In this document: positions 9,353 to 18,279 of the stretch, piece by piece
How positions within the stretch are numbered: position 1 is the stretch's first letter
How the letters are laid out: the number at the start of each line of letters is the position of its first letter
Source: JACPNO01 sp963825405
GTDB taxonomy: Bacteria > Acidobacteriota > Terriglobia > Bryobacterales > Bryobacteraceae
DNA: 64,000 bases
Assembly (NCBI GenBank): GCA_963825405.1
Contig: CAWGTB010000005.1
Location: forward strand, 372,001-436,000
Direction: 5' to 3'
Translations under genes and position numbers: made by a program
Notes under the pieces: model-generated
Seen by the model: only the letters and a program-made list of their open reading frames with translations
Databases searched by the model: none
Told to the model about the DNA's origin: nothing

Positions 9353-11877
9353 AAACCAAGCTCTAGCTCGATTACTCGCTGCTCCGCTGGCGCTTGGCCG
9401 CTGCTGGTCCTCGTCTCGCAGCCCGCGCCGCGCGAACAGGTGGGCCCGCTGCCCGACGGCGGCTTCCTGCTGAACAGCGGCTGGCGCATCCAGCCCGCCG
9501 GCAAGCAGGTTCCGCGTCGACACGCTGCCCATGTCGTCGGCGCTCTCGCCCGACGGCCGCTATCTGCTGGTGCTGAACGGCGGCTACAATCCGCCCTCCA
9601 TCAGCGTGCATCGACATCGCCGCCGACAAAGGAGATCGGCCGCACGCCGCGTCGCCGACGCCTGGCTGGGCCTCACCTTCTCGCCGAAGGGCGACCGCGT
9701 CTACGTCGGCGGCGGCTCGCACGCCGCGGTCTTCGAATTCACGTTCGCCGAACGGCACGCTGACAGCCGGCGCGCACATTTCCCGTCGTCGCCGAAGGCG
9801 CAAGCGCACCGCAAAGGATTTCATCGGCGACGTCGCGCTCTCGCCCGACGGCCGCCTGATCTACGCCGCCGATCTGTATCACGACTCCGTCGTCGTCATC
9901 AATCCGCAATCCGGCATGGTGATCGAGCACTTCAAGACCGGCCGCCGTCCCTATCGCATTCTGTTTCATCCCGACGGCAAATCGTTCTTCGTCACCAGTT
10001 GGGCCGATGGCTCGCTGGGCCATTACCAGACCGACAACGGCGCGCTGCTGGCGACCGTGCGCGTGGCGCCGCATCCCACCGACATGGTCTGGCGCGCCGG
10101 GCAAGGTCGAAGCACGCCGAAGGCGAAGTGCCCGTGGACCGCGCGCCTGTTCGTCGCCGCCGCCAATACCAACAACGTCTACGCGCTCGGCGTCACCGAC
10201 GCAGGCAAGCAACTCCGCGCTGTCGAAACGATCAACGTCGCGATGACGCCGCGCCAGCCGCTCGGCATGACTCCGAGCGCGCTCGGCCTCAGCCCCGATC
10301 GGCAAGACGCCTCTACGTCGTCTGCTCGGACGCCAACGCCGTCGCGGTGGTCGATATCTCGCAGCGCGCGCAGCCACGTGCACGGCTTCATCCCCACCGG
10401 CTGGTATCCCACCGCGGCGCGCGGCCTTGCGCGATGGCAAGCTCGCCGTCGCTGAACGGCCGCGGCCTGCGCTCCTATCCCAATCCCGAACGGCCCCAAT
10501 CCCACGCAAGAAGCCCGCGCCGCGCGCACGCAGGCGCATCATCGCCGAAGCAGTATGTCGGCACGCATCCAGACCGGCACGGTCTCGTTCGTCGATCCGC
10601 TCACCGACGACAGCAGCTGCGACGACTATTCCGAGACAGTGCTCGCCAACTCGCCTATCGCGACGCGCAGCTGGACGACGCTGGCATCCCGCCGACGGCC
10701 CGATTCCCAGCGCGCCCGGCGGCCTCGCCCATCGAGCACGTCATCTACATCGTCAAGGAAAATCGCACCTACGACCAGGTGCTGGGCGACATGAAGGAAG
10801 GCAATGGCGACGCCTCGCTGGTGCTGTTCGGCGAGCAGGTCACGCCCAATCACCACAAGCTGGCGCGCGAGTTCGTGCTGCTCGACAATTTTTACGTCAA
10901 CTCCGACGTCAGCGCCGACGGCCACAACTGGTCCACCGCGGCCATCGCGTCCGATTACGTGCAGAAGCTGTGGCCCAACAGCTACGCCGGCCGCCGCAAG
11001 ACTTTACGATTACGAAGGCCAGGAGCCCGCCGCGCTGCCCGCCGCCGGCTATCTCTGGACCAACGCCGCGCACGCCGGAATCTCCATGCGCAACTACGGC
11101 TACTTCGCCACCAATCGCCCGCAGCCCGTGACCGGCGATGGCGCGCAGATCGACGGCGTGCGCGACCCCGTTCTGCGCCAGGTGACCAATCCGCAGCTAT
11201 CGCGCCTTCGATCTGGATTATCCGGACGTGGAGCGCGCGCAAGGTGTTCCTCGCGGATCTGGCGGAGTTCGAGAACGCCGGCCAGATGCCGCGCCTGATC
11301 CTCATGCGCCTGGGCAACGACCACACCTCCGGCACCGCGGCCGGGCAAGATCGCGCCGCTCTCCGCCGCCGCCGACAACGATTACGCGCTGGGCATGATT
11401 GTCGAAGGCGTTTCGCAGCAGCCGCTTCTGGCCGAAGACCGCGATCTTCGTGCTGGAAGACGATGCGCAGAACGGCGCCGGATCACGTGGATTCGCACCG
11501 CTCGCCGGCGTTCGTGATCTCGCCCTACGTCGAAGCGCGACGTGGTGGACAGCACCATGTACAACACCACCTCGATGCTGCGCACCATGGAGCTGATTCT
11601 CGGCCTGCATCCCATGACCACTTCGACGCCGGCGCGCGCCCCATGTCACGCGCCTTCCAAGCCACGCCCGACCCTGCGCCCTACACGGCCGAGAAGCCGC
11701 GCATCCCGCTCGACGAGCGCAACCCGGCGACATCCGCCACCGCCGCCCGCTCCGCGCAGCATGGATTTCAGCGAGGAAGACCGCATCGACGACGACGAGC
11801 TGAACGACATCCTGTGGCGCGCGATTCGCGGCAACTACCGCCGCCGCCGTCCGACCCGCAGTTACTTCGCCCGGTAG
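9349..11877 (+). CDS. YncE-like beta-propeller / phosphoesterase fusion protein (many frameshifts)
   Basis: The start ATG overlaps the nadE stop. Reassembled frames give a propeller part (ALSPDGRYLLVLNGGYNPPS, LTFSPKGDRVYVGGGSH, ALSPDGRLIYAADLYHDS) and then a phosphoesterase domain: IEHVIYIVKENRTYDQVLGD, SADGHNWSTAAIASDYVQK, FVLEDDAQNGPDHVDSHRSP and YNTTSMLRTMELILGL. This matches bifunctional YncE/alkaline-phosphatase-superfamily proteins of about 850 residues. Metal ligands of the phosphatase fold are expected in the EN, DHVD and SHR motifs. It is likely exported; the substrate is unknown. The exact C-terminus is uncertain because of frameshifts. Confidence 0.75.
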
Positions 11878-11882
11878 ACCTG

Positions 11883-14010
11883 ATGCCGCCTCAAATCTAT
11901 CTGTGCTTTCTCTGGCACATGCACCAGCCCTTCTACAAGGATCTGATCTCCGGCGAGTACCAACTGCCCTGGACGCGCCTGCACGCGCTCAAAGACTACT
12001 ACGGCATGGTGCAGATTCTGGAGGAATTTCCCGCAGGTGCACCAGACCTTCAACCTGGTGCCGTCGATGATGGTGCAGGTGGAGGAGTACGCTCGCGGCG
12101 CGGCGCGTCGACCCGTTTCTCGAAGTCGCGCTCAAGCCGGCCGAGGATCTGACCGAAGCCGAGCAGCAGTTCCTGATCCTGCAGAATTCCTTCCACGCCA
12201 ATCCGCCGCGCATGATCCACCGCTATCCGCGCTACGGCGAGCTGTATGACGCCTGGCAGCGCCCACATCGGACGTGATCGCAAGCCCGGCGCGCCTTCGG
12301 CACGCAGGATTTCCGCGATCTGCAGGTGCTCTCCCAGCTCGCCTGGTTCGACGAAGAATTTCTGACCGAGCGATCCGGAAGTGCGCGGCGCTGGTCGCGA
12401 AGGGCCGCAATTTCAGCGCTCGCGGATCAGGCGCTGATGGGCGCGCAAGCAGCGGGAGATTCTGGGCCACGTGATTCCGGCGTACCGCGAAGCTGCGCTC
12501 GCCGGACGCAGATCGAAATTTCCACCACGCCGTTCTATCATCCGATTCTGCCGCTGCTCTGCGATTCCGATATCGCCGGCATCTCGCATCCGGACGTGCC
12601 GCTGCCCCGCCGCTTCCGCTATCCGCAGGATGCCGCGCTGCAACTCGACATGGCGCGAGATTTCATCGCAGCGCGAATTCGGCACGGCGCCGGCGGGACT
12701 GTGGCCGTCGGAAGGTTCGGTCTCCGATGAAGCGTTTCGCCTCGCCGCCGAAGCCGGCTTCACCTGGGCCGCGACCGACAGCGGCGTGCTCGACCGCACG
12801 CTGGGCGCGCGGATCGGGCGTCGACGGGCTGTATCGGCCCGTATCTGTGGCGGCAGGGAGAGCGCGAGATTCGCGTGATTTTCCGCGATCATCTGCTGAG
12901 CGACCTGATCGGCTTCGTCTATTCGCGCATGGATGCCGCCGACGCCGCCGACGATTTCCTGGCCGCATTCGCGACAACTGCAGCGGCATTCTCGCACAGC
13001 GGCCGCGACGCGCTGGTGCCCATCATTCTCGACGGCGAAAATGCCTGGGAGTATTACGATCGCAACGGCCGGCCGTTTCTGCGCGAGCTGTACCGCCGCA
13101 TTTCCGACGACCCGCAGATGACGCGCGGTCACCGTGCAGCGAGGCGCTTGCGGCGCATCGAGCCCGACGCCGCTCAACGGCATCTTTCCCGGCTCCTGGA
13201 TCAACGCCAACTTCGACGTGTGGATCGGCGCCGAGGAAGACAATCAGGCGTGGGAGCTGCTGCTCGGCCCGCGAAGCGCTACGACGCCGCCCGCGGCGTG
13301 AGCCCGGAAAAGCTGAGGCTGGCCTACGAAGAACTGCTCATCGCCGAAGGCAGCGACTGGAACTGGTGGTATGGCCCGGAGCACGATTCCGCCAATCGCG
13401 TGGAGTTCGACCAGCTCTATCGCAGCCATCTGGCCAACGTCTATCGCGCGCTCGGCAAGCGCCGCCGGAAGAGCTATCGCGGCCCATTCTGACTCTCGCC
13501 GTCGCTGAGTTCCACGCCCCGCCCACCGCGGCGATCAAGCCCGTAATCGACGGTGAAGTTTCGTCTTACTTCGAGTGGATGGGGGCCGGCCTGTATCGCC
13601 TGGATATGCGCACCGGCGCCATGCATGGCCGCCGGTTCCTGGTGCGCGAGCTGCATTACGGTGGCAGCAATGCGACCGTTTTCCTGCGCCTGGATTTCAC
13701 CTCCGCGCCGGAAGAGCTGAAGCCGGCGATTGAGATCCGCCTACGCTTCTCGCGTAAAGATGTAGCCCAGGTGGCGGAGCTAACCGTCGAATTGGAGAAC
13801 GGCCGCGCACTCTCATCCGCACCCGGCGTGACCTGCGCCTGCCGCCACATCCTGGAAATCGCCGTGCCGCTCGCGATCCTGGGCTTCGCTCCCGATGGCC
13901 CTGTGCGCTTTCAAGCGTCGCTGTGGCAGGGCGGCCTCCCGCTGGGAGCGATTCCGCAACAGGGCTGGATTGAGCTCGCTACGGCAACGCCGGATATCTG
14001 GCCGGTGTAA
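11883..14010 (+). CDS. Glycoside hydrolase family 57 protein (many frameshifts)
   Basis: Starts ATG MPPQIYLCFLWHMHQPFY, where HMHQP is GH57 motif 1. It continues through FSLADQALMG and then the nucleophile motif GLWPSEGSVSDEAF (Glu) and the acid/base motif PIILDGENAWEYYDR (Asp). The C-terminal beta-rich part after about 13,500 is in a single clean frame and ends at 14010. The family acts on alpha-1,4-glucans (alpha-amylase, amylopullulanase or branching-type activity). With the glycogen phosphorylase at 36.4 kb it suggests storage-glucan turnover. Several extra bases between 12,030 and 13,480 break the frame. About 705 residues after repair. Confidence 0.85.
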
Positions 14011-14065
14011 GAAGAACCGCTCCCTCTGGTCACGGCTCGCAAGAAGCGGTCTTGTTGCGACCGGC

Positions 14066-14668
14066 TTATCGCAAAACGGCGATTCTAGCAGTCACCGTTT
14101 GGATGAACGCGCCGGCATCGGTATCGTCGTACGTATGCAACTCCGCCCCGGCGTCCGGAAGGAATCGCACTTCTTCATTCACAATCTTCGCCTTGCCGGC
14201 CCAGACGCCAACTGCCCAGTAGCGCCGTGACCCGGAAGTATTCGGCACGTTTTTCCGGTCATCGTTCCAGAGGAACAGGACATACTGTTCGCCAGCTTTG
14301 ACCAAAGGATCTGCTGGAACTACTTCTCCGCAACGTCCGACCTTCCCGCCTATCTGAGCCAGCGTGATTGTGCTACTTGCGAGTGACGGCTTGTCGAACA
14401 GCGTTTTCGTAACAGATACCAGCGAGTTGGTTTCAACCGAATTCGGATGGTCGGGGTCAGGGCTGAACGCAGGCAGAACTTTCGCTACTGTGCCCACCAC
14501 AATCAGTTGGGCGGCGCGCACCAACTGATCCAACAATGGATAGGCATGTGTATCTATCTCGCTGGTCCCGACTCCCGCTAGACAGGGGTCTGGGTTATTA
14601 CTTTGCCGTTGCGCGGATTGTTGTGCAGCGAGGATCGTTGCGGCGACAAATAAAGCCGTCCAGCGCAT
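14066..14668 (-). CDS. Secreted hypothetical protein
   Basis: 200 residues with a short signal sequence (MRWTALFVAATILAAQQSAQ). The mature part includes LLDQLVRAAQLIVVGTVAKV, which resembles exported proteins where a beta domain starts with an IVxGxV strand. It also has GEQYVLFLWNDD, typical of such OB-like acidobacterial secreted proteins. Cys at CLAGVG and GRCGEV may form a disulphide. No function can be assigned. It ends just before the convergent GH57 gene and follows the bifunctional nuclease gene by a few bases. Confidence 0.5.
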   Translation of the reverse strand: MRWTALFVAATILAAQQSAQRQSNNPDPCLAGVGTSEIDTHAYPLLDQLVRAAQLIVVGTVAKVLPAFSPDPDHPNSVETNSLVSVTKTLFDKPSLASSTITLAQIGGKVGRCGEVVPADPLVKAGEQYVLFLWNDDRKNVPNTSGSRRYWAVGVWAGKAKIVNEEVRFLPDAGAELHTYDDTDAGAFIQTVTARIAVLR

Positions 14669-14672
14669 GTTG

Positions 14673-15158
14673 CTACATCTTGTAGCGGCCGAGATCTTCG
14701 TCGTTCAAGCCTTCGAGCCAGCGCTTCAACTCTTCGTTGTTGACCTTGTCGGAGACCGTGGCCGCGAGCTTGGAAGACTTCAGCACAGAATCGTCCACAA
14801 AGATCGGGCAGTCGAGGCGCAGCGCCAAAGCCAGCGCATCGCTGGGGCGCGAATCGACCGAAATCAATTCACCCTCGCGGTCGAGCCATATCAGGGCGTA
14901 GAACGTATCGTCCTTCAATTCGCTCACGACAACTTTGCGAATGCCGGTGTGCAAGCCCGACAGCAAGCTCTTGATGAGATCGTGCGTCATGGGCCGGGGA
15001 GTGGAGACTTTTTCGATTTCGAGCGCGATCGCGTTGGCTTCGTAAATGCCCACCCAGATGGGCAGCACAGTGTTGCCGTTGACGTCTTTCAGGATCACGA
15101 TCGGCATGTTGGTGACCGGATCCATCATCAAGCCGCGAATTTTCATCTCGACTTCCAT
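14673..15158 (-). CDS. Bifunctional nuclease family protein (DUF151)
   Basis: 161 residues, ATG at 15158 preceded by GGGAGGGG. Family marks are MKIRGLMMDPVTNMPIVILK, LPIWVGIYEANAIALEIE, RPMTHDLIKSLL and VDSRPSDALALALRLDCPIF. The bifunctional nuclease fold (plant BBD/bacterial BFN type) has RNase and DNase activity in characterised members. It lies between miaB and a secreted protein on the same strand. The acidic C-terminus (RWLEGLNDEDLGRYKM) is usual for the family. Confidence 0.88.
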   Translation of the reverse strand: MEVEMKIRGLMMDPVTNMPIVILKDVNGNTVLPIWVGIYEANAIALEIEKVSTPRPMTHDLIKSLLSGLHTGIRKVVVSELKDDTFYALIWLDREGELISVDSRPSDALALALRLDCPIFVDDSVLKSSKLAATVSDKVNNEELKRWLEGLNDEDLGRYKM

Positions 15159-15177
15159 GTGCCCCTCCCGTCACTCA

Positions 15178-16509
15178 TTACATCACACTTGCTACGCTCT
15201 CACCGGCGAGCGAATTGGGCCCCGCGCGCGTCACCCGCACTGGTAAGTAAGTGCCGATCAGCGACTCATCGGCCGGGCCGGAGTGAGTGAAATTCAGCGT
15301 GCGATTCTGTGAAGTGCGCCCGATCCATTGCCCCAGCGCGGCGTTGCGGCCTTCCACCAGAACTTCCTGCTCACTGCCGATAGCCGAGGCATTGCGCCGG
15401 ATTTGCAGAGCGCGCTGCCGTTCCTGGACTACAGTTAAACGGCGCGTTTTTTCCTCTTCCGGAATCTGATCGCCCATGGCCAGCGCCGTGGTGTTGGGGC
15501 GCGGCGAATATTTGAAGCTGAAGATCGAATCGTACTGGACCTGGTCAAGCAGATCCAGCGTCTGCGCGAAATCGGCTTCGGTTTCGCCGGGGAAGCCCAC
15601 GATGATGTCACTCGTGATCGAAATATTGCGCGGCGAATTCTTGAGCCATTCAATGCGGCGCATGTAGTCGGCGCGCGTGTAGAGCCGCTGCATGACGGTG
15701 AGGACCCGGTCCGAGCCGGACTGCACCGGCAGATGAACGTGGTTGCAGAGCGCCGGCTCGCGGTCGATCGCGTCCACAATGGCTTTGCCGAAATCGCGCG
15801 GGTGTGAGGTGGTGAAACGCACGCGGCGCATGCCGTCGACCTGCCCAACGCGCTCGAGCAGCATCGCAAAATCCCAGCCCGCCGGCGACGGATCGTGATA
15901 GCTGTTTACGTTTTGACCGAGCAGTTGGACCTCGGTATAGCCCAGCGCGGCCAGTTGGCGGACTTCGGCCAGCACGCTTTCACTGGTCCGGCTGCGCTCA
16001 GGTCCGCGGGTGAACGGCACCACGCAGTAGGCGCAGCTCTTGTCACAGCCTTCGATGATGGTGAGATACGCGCGGTGCGGGTTGTCCCGGCGCGTGAACG
16101 GGGTGTCGAAAGTTTCCTCGGTGTCGAGACTCAGCCCGGTGACGCGGCGCGCGCCGGCTTCGAGCTGCACCAGCATTTCCGGCAGCTTGGTATAACTGGC
16201 CGAGCCTGCGACCAGGCTCACGAACGGAGCCTTCTCGAAAATCTTCTCGCCTTCCTGCTGCGCCACGCAGCCCAGCACGCCAAACGTTTTGCCCTTGCCG
16301 CCCTCACGCTTGAACTGCTGCAGGCGATGAAAAACTTTTTGCTCGGCTTTGTCGCGGATGCTGCACGTGTTGTACAGCACCAGCTCAGCCGCTTCCGGCG
16401 TCTCGACTTGCGTATAGCCCTTGGACAGCAGTGTGCCCACGACTTTCTCGGAGTCGTGCGCGTTCATCTGACAGCCAAAGGTTTCGAGGTAGAACGTCTT
16501 GTTGGTCAC
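15178..16509 (-). CDS. miaB: tRNA-2-methylthio-N6-dimethylallyladenosine synthase MiaB
   Basis: 443 residues, GTG start, intact. This radical SAM methylthiotransferase makes ms2i6A37 in tRNAs reading UNN codons. The N-terminal UPF0004 domain has the three cluster Cys in FGCQMNAHDSEK, LYNTCSIRDKAEQK and VLGCVAQQEGE. The SAM cluster motif is CDKSCAYCVVPFTRGPE, followed by LLGQNVNSYHDPS and VGFPGETEADF. A C-terminal TRAM domain (EVLVEGRNAALGQWIGRT) binds tRNA. This is the full family length. It sits 19 bases upstream of the bifunctional nuclease gene, probably cotranscribed. Confidence 0.95.
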   Translation of the reverse strand: MTNKTFYLETFGCQMNAHDSEKVVGTLLSKGYTQVETPEAAELVLYNTCSIRDKAEQKVFHRLQQFKREGGKGKTFGVLGCVAQQEGEKIFEKAPFVSLVAGSASYTKLPEMLVQLEAGARRVTGLSLDTEETFDTPFTRRDNPHRAYLTIIEGCDKSCAYCVVPFTRGPERSRTSESVLAEVRQLAALGYTEVQLLGQNVNSYHDPSPAGWDFAMLLERVGQVDGMRRVRFTTSHPRDFGKAIVDAIDREPALCNHVHLPVQSGSDRVLTVMQRLYTRADYMRRIEWLKNSPRNISITSDIIVGFPGETEADFAQTLDLLDQVQYDSIFSFKYSPRPNTTALAMGDQIPEEEKTRRLTVVQERQRALQIRRNASAIGSEQEVLVEGRNAALGQWIGRTSQNRTLNFTHSGPADESLIGTYLPVRVTRAGPNSLAGESVASVM

Positions 16510-16524
16510 GAGACTGCTTTTAGT

Positions 16525-16917
16525 TTAGCCCAGGATTTCGAAGCCGGCCGCACGGAAGTGATTATCGAAGGTAAACGCTTTCTTGATGCGCAGGCGGCGC
16601 ATGATGGCAAAGCTGGCGCAATCGACGGGATTGGCGCCGGTACCTCCCCAGCGGTGAAAAAGCTCCCAGGCCTCATCTTGTAGCGGCTCGTCGACATGAA
16701 TGATTTCTGTGTTGGGATCGGAACGCATGCCGCGCAGCCAGTCGAGCGCAGTCGACAGCAACCCGCGCGCCTGCAGCAGCGAGACCGTTTCGTTGAGGAT
16801 CAGTGAGGAAGTGACGGCGCGCACGCCGGGACGGGCCGCTTCCTCGGCCAGGCGATTCCACTGATCGCATGGAACAAGAAACGCCACGAAATAGCCGGTG
16901 TCGAGGAAAACCGTCAC
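16525..16917 (-). CDS. vapC: PIN-domain ribonuclease toxin (VapC type)
   Basis: 130 residues. Acidic PIN residues are visible: FLDTGYFVAFLV (Asp6), LILNETVSLL (Glu near 43), NPVDCASFAIMRR (Asp near 98) and FTFDNHFRAAGF (Asp near 116), which bind the divalent metal for RNA cleavage. The start ATG overlaps the antitoxin stop by four bases (ATGA), the usual translational coupling of VapBC modules. I infer a type II toxin-antitoxin pair. The target RNA is unknown. Confidence 0.88.
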   Translation of the reverse strand: MTVFLDTGYFVAFLVPCDQWNRLAEEAARPGVRAVTSSLILNETVSLLQARGLLSTALDWLRGMRSDPNTEIIHVDEPLQDEAWELFHRWGGTGANPVDCASFAIMRRLRIKKAFTFDNHFRAAGFEILG

Positions 16918-17150
16918 TTATAAAGAATCTCGTCGACGCGCGAAGCCAGATCGGTATCCGGGATATCCACTCGCAGCTTCTTCATCCATTCGAAGGGAGC
17001 TTCGCCTTTGCGCTGCACCTTCAGTTCGCGCAGCCGGTCTTGCATCGTTTCGCGGATAAATTGTGCCAGCGGGATCTTCAACTGAGCAGCAGTGGCTTTC
17101 ATTTCGCTCGCCAGTTCGCCCGGCAAGGTCACTTGGAACTTCAAACTCAT
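16914..17150 (-). CDS. vapB: Ribbon-helix-helix antitoxin (VapB type)
   Basis: 78 residues. The N-terminus (LKFQVTLPGELASEMKATAA) reads as a CopG/ribbon-helix-helix strand followed by helices (AQFIRETMQDRLREL). The C-terminal part (EWMKKLRVDIPDTDLASRVD) would wrap the toxin. It should bind the perfect palindrome immediately upstream of its start and repress the operon. The ATG at 17150 has no Shine-Dalgarno; a TATACT box inside the palindrome lies six bases before the ATG, suggesting a leaderless message. Confidence 0.85.
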   Translation of the reverse strand: MSLKFQVTLPGELASEMKATAAQLKIPLAQFIRETMQDRLRELKVQRKGEAPFEWMKKLRVDIPDTDLASRVDEILYK

Positions 17151-17151
17151 G

Positions 17152-17169
17152 ATATCAGTATACTGATAT
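17152..17169. promoter_or_regulatory. Operator palindrome of the VapBC pair, overlapping the promoter
   Basis: ATATCAGTATACTGATAT is a perfect 18-bp palindrome ending one base before the antitoxin ATG (minus strand). A further half-site (ATACTGATC) follows on the upstream side. The internal TATACT is a consensus -10 box in the right direction. The site is well placed for autorepression by VapB. Confidence 0.75.
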
Positions 17170-17203
17170 ACTGATCATTATGCAAGATAGCTAACTCATT
17201 CTG

Positions 17204-18244
17204 CTACAGAGTTCTTGTCACCTTGGAGAGGGTCCGTGGCCGATCCGGATCGAGCCCCTTTTGCTCCGCCAGGCACGCCGCGAACAGTTGCGCTGGGATG
17301 ATGTACGGAATAAGCGTGTACTGCTCTCGCAAGCGGACAGGAACGCGCATCACGCGGTCGGCTGTGCCCGCGACGCTGCGATTGCCCGCATCGGTGATCA
17401 CCACCGTCTCGGCTTTGAGCGCGCGCAGTTTGGCCAACATCTCCTCCATGGCGGGCCAGGTCACCCCCGCAGGCGCAAAAAGAAACACCGGAAAATTGCG
17501 CTCGACCAAAGCGATGGGCCCGTGCAGGAAATCCGCCGACGAGAAACGTTCCGCGACTACGTAGCAGGTTTCCATCAGCTTCAGGGCGAACTCATAGGCG
17601 TTGGCGTAATTCAATCCGCGCCCAACCACCACGGCGTGATCCATAAAGCGATAGCGGCCGGAGAGCTCGGCAATCTCGGCTTCAAGGCGCAAGGCGCGGT
17701 CCGCCTGCTCGGGCAGCTTGGCCAGATCGTCCAGGCGGATCTTCCCGCCGAGCGCATAGGCCAGCATGTAGAGCATGAGCACTTGCCCGGTGTAGGTCTT
17801 GGTGGCCGCCACGCTTTTCTCTTTGCCGGCGCGCACCTGGAACACGAATTCCGCTAGCTTGGCGAGAGAGCTGGAGGCTTCGTTGGTGATGCCGATGGTC
17901 ATCGCGCCTTGCCGGCGGGCTTCGGCGAGCACGACGTTGGTGTCGGTAGACTCACCCGATTGCGAAAGCGCCACTACCAGGGCATCGCGAAAATCCACTT
18001 TGGCGTTGTAGAGCGTGTAGATAGAAGGAGCAGCGAGCGAAACTGGAATGCCGGTGGTCATCTCCAGCAGGTAGCGGCCGAACTGGGCGGCATTGTCGGA
18101 TGTACCGCGCGCGGCCAGCACGATCAGCCGCGGCCGGCGCAGCGTAACCAGGCGCTTGAAGCGCTCCACGCGGCGCGCCGCATCCTTCAAAGTGCGTTCG
18201 AGAGCTGCCGGTTGCTCACGGATTTCATCCAGCATGCGGGACAT
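17204..18244 (-). CDS. SIS-domain sugar-phosphate isomerase/deaminase (NagB-II or GlmS-like)
   Basis: 346 residues with two SIS domains: LIVLAARGTSDNAAQFGRYL with LSQSGESTDTNVVLAEARRQ, and VVVGRGLNYANAYEFALKL with ADFLHGPIALVERNFPVFLF. It starts with MSRMLDEIREQP, as in the isomerase half of GlmS, but there is no glutaminase domain. It is therefore probably a NagB-II-type glucosamine-6-phosphate deaminase or related aldose-ketose isomerase in amino-sugar catabolism. The C-terminal LSKVTRTL motif is usual for this group. Intact, single gene. Confidence 0.85.
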   Translation of the reverse strand: MSRMLDEIREQPAALERTLKDAARRVERFKRLVTLRRPRLIVLAARGTSDNAAQFGRYLLEMTTGIPVSLAAPSIYTLYNAKVDFRDALVVALSQSGESTDTNVVLAEARRQGAMTIGITNEASSSLAKLAEFVFQVRAGKEKSVAATKTYTGQVLMLYMLAYALGGKIRLDDLAKLPEQADRALRLEAEIAELSGRYRFMDHAVVVGRGLNYANAYEFALKLMETCYVVAERFSSADFLHGPIALVERNFPVFLFAPAGVTWPAMEEMLAKLRALKAETVVITDAGNRSVAGTADRVMRVPVRLREQYTLIPYIIPAQLFAACLAEQKGLDPDRPRTLSKVTRTL

Positions 18245-18279
18245 GCTTATCAGGATACAGCGCCGCCCGCGAACGGATT

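Noticed and set aside
9531..12152. Very long plus-strand open frame of 873 codons
   Set aside because: It is Arg/Pro-rich, has no consistent domain, and joins fragments of the phosphoesterase and the GH57 start through frameshifted sequence. The real genes are 9349-11877 and 11883-14010.
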